DNA from: Sterolibacterium sp052034445
Lineage (GTDB): Bacteria > Pseudomonadota > Gammaproteobacteria > Burkholderiales > Rhodocyclaceae
DNA: 7,452 nucleotides
Assembly: GCA_052034445.1 (NCBI GenBank)
Contig: JBPOIN010000063.1
Coordinates: 1 to 7,452, forward strand
Direction of reading: 5' to 3'
In this document: positions 7,010 to 7,452 of the stretch, piece by piece
Layout of the letters: each line of letters begins with the position of its first letter
How positions within the stretch are numbered: position 1 is the first letter of the stretch
Position numbers and translations under genes: made by a program
The notes under the pieces: model-generated
Database searches by the model: none
Told to the model about the DNA's origin: nothing
The model's input: the letters and a program-made list of their open reading frames with translations, nothing else

Positions 7010-7069
7010 TCAATTGCGCAGGAGTTTGTCGGCTGGCAAGCGCCGATGATTTGCTTTACAGTAACCCGT

Positions 7070-7075
7070 TATAAC
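7070..7075 (+). promoter_or_regulatory. Possible -10 element for hfq
   Basis: TATAAC in an AT-richer patch of the der-hfq gap matches five of six sigma-70 -10 bases. No convincing -35 lies 16-18 bases upstream (the best, ATGATT at 7046, matches three of six). Transcription would start near 7081-7083, on top of the ribosome binding site, which leaves a leader of only about a dozen bases. This is a weak prediction, and hfq may simply be read through from der. Confidence 0.3.
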
Positions 7076-7081
7076 TAGAAC

Positions 7082-7087
7082 AGAGGG
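7082..7087 (+). promoter_or_regulatory. Ribosome binding site for hfq
   Basis: AGAGGG sits seven bases before the ATG at 7095. It is the clearest free-standing Shine-Dalgarno in the window and fits a highly expressed gene that does not rely on coupling to an upstream stop codon. Confidence 0.75.
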
Positions 7088-7094
7088 CTGCACC

Positions 7095-7328
7095 ATGAGT
7101 AATAATAAAGGGCAAATGTTACAAGACCCGTTCCTGAACACGCTGCGCAAGGAGCATGTTCCGGTCTCGATCTATCTCGTGAATGGCATCAAGCTGCAGG
7201 GCCAGATCGAGTCGTTCGATCAGTATGTGGTGCTGCTCAAGAATACCGTCACCCAGATGGTCTACAAACACGCGATTTCGACCGTCGTGCCCGGTCGGGC
7301 GGTTTCCATCGGCCTGCCCGAGGATTGA
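7095..7328 (+). CDS. hfq: RNA chaperone Hfq
   Basis: Sm-like protein of 77 residues that forms a hexameric ring and pairs small RNAs with target mRNAs. The core is nearly the same as E. coli Hfq with a two-residue offset. Gln10 and Asp11 (QDPFLN) lie on the proximal uridine-binding face, and the Sm1 block VSIYLVNGIKLQGQIESFDQ covers 24-43. The Sm2 block has YKHAIS (57-62), with Lys58 and His59 in the proximal pore. Tyr44 replaces the E. coli Phe42. The lateral rim reads RKEH (18-21) where E. coli has RRER, which I recall as common in betaproteobacteria. The tail after the core is only about ten residues and ends GLPED, far shorter than the E. coli tail of about 35 residues. Here hfq follows der and precedes a likely hflX, the betaproteobacterial order, rather than following miaA as in gammaproteobacteria. 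Confidence 0.98.
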   Translation: MSNNKGQMLQDPFLNTLRKEHVPVSIYLVNGIKLQGQIESFDQYVVLLKNTVTQMVYKHAISTVVPGRAVSIGLPED

Positions 7329-7363
7329 TCTCCGGGCGTCACTGCTAGGCCTGATCGCTGTCT

Positions 7364-7385
7364 AATGCGCTGCTTTTCGCATTTT
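7364..7385 (+). terminator. Weak possible terminator hairpin between hfq and hflX
   Basis: AATGCG (7364-7369) and CGCATT (7378-7383) are exact reverse complements with an eight-base loop CTGCTTTT, followed by only two more T before C. The stem is short and half AT, and the T-tract is short, so any termination would be partial. It could lower the level of hflX relative to hfq. Confidence 0.25.
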
Positions 7386-7395
7386 CATCCCGTGT

Positions 7396-7452
7396 ATGCC
7401 TGAACAGCCTGTCGCAGGTGGAACCTCCCGCTTCAACGCGGTGCTCGTCCAG
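7396..7452 (+). CDS. hflX: Probable GTPase HflX, first 19 codons only
   Basis: The open frame from ATG 7396 runs to the window edge without a stop and encodes MPEQPVAGGTSRFNAVLVQ. The segment NAVLVQ resembles the first beta strand of HflX proteins, which usually reads like RAVLVxLDFG near the N-terminus. HflX is a ribosome-associated GTPase that splits stalled ribosomes, and hflX is the standard gene after hfq in betaproteobacteria. No Shine-Dalgarno is visible before the ATG. The assignment rests mainly on position plus this short match; none of the GTPase motifs lie within the window. Confidence 0.55.
   Translation, partial: MPEQPVAGGTSRFNAVLVQ

Noticed and set aside
7028..7047. Hairpin GTCGGC/GCCGAT after der as a terminator
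   Set aside because: The stem is only five Watson-Crick pairs plus a G-U, the loop is eight bases, and the following sequence has no uninterrupted T-run.
7034..7055. TGGC followed by TTGCT before hfq, reminiscent of a sigma-54 promoter
   Set aside because: The GG and GC elements are 18 bases apart, whereas sigma-54 promoters need about 12.
1..7452. Mobile elements, CRISPR repeats, tRNA or rRNA genes, toxin-antitoxin or defence genes
   Set aside because: None seen. The window is filled by conserved core genes in a known order with uniform composition, and the gaps are too short to hold such elements.

Overview
This window is a compact housekeeping cluster. Every gene lies on the + strand, and there is almost no non-coding DNA between the first base and about 7010. 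The order is end of a PilW/PilF-type TPR protein, rodZ, ispG, hisS, a YfgM-type TPR protein, bamB, der, hfq, and the first codons of a probable hflX. This order, the high GC content with GC-rich third codon positions, and family details all point to a betaproteobacterium. Those details are the long IspG form, the NKxEGM G4 box in the first Der G domain, and Hfq with a Lys-Glu-His rim and a Tyr at the E. coli Phe42 position. I cannot fix the family or genus.

Layout: 1-160 is the C-terminal end of the type IV pilus biogenesis TPR lipoprotein. RodZ (157-1146) follows with a 4-base stop/start overlap. IspG (1172-2431) starts 25 bases later, and a 7-bp inverted repeat wraps its stop codon. HisS (2474-3793) follows a 42-base gap. 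The YfgM-like gene (3780-4511) overlaps hisS by 14 bases. bamB (4508-5671) overlaps it by 4 bases, and der (5678-7009) begins 6 bases after bamB. An 85-base gap precedes hfq (7095-7328), which has the clearest free-standing Shine-Dalgarno sequence of the window. A 67-base gap with a weak hairpin leads to the presumed hflX start at 7396.

How the genes work together: the block joins envelope building (RodZ for rod shape, IspG for the isoprenoid precursors of undecaprenyl carrier lipid, YfgM at the Sec translocon, BamB in outer-membrane protein assembly) with translation (HisS, Der in 50S assembly, Hfq in sRNA regulation, HflX acting on ribosomes). Spacing suggests one transcript from the pilW region through der, with hfq-hflX possibly also having its own promoter. 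These are well-known families in a known order. I did not find an undescribed system, and the findings below are modest, specific oddities.
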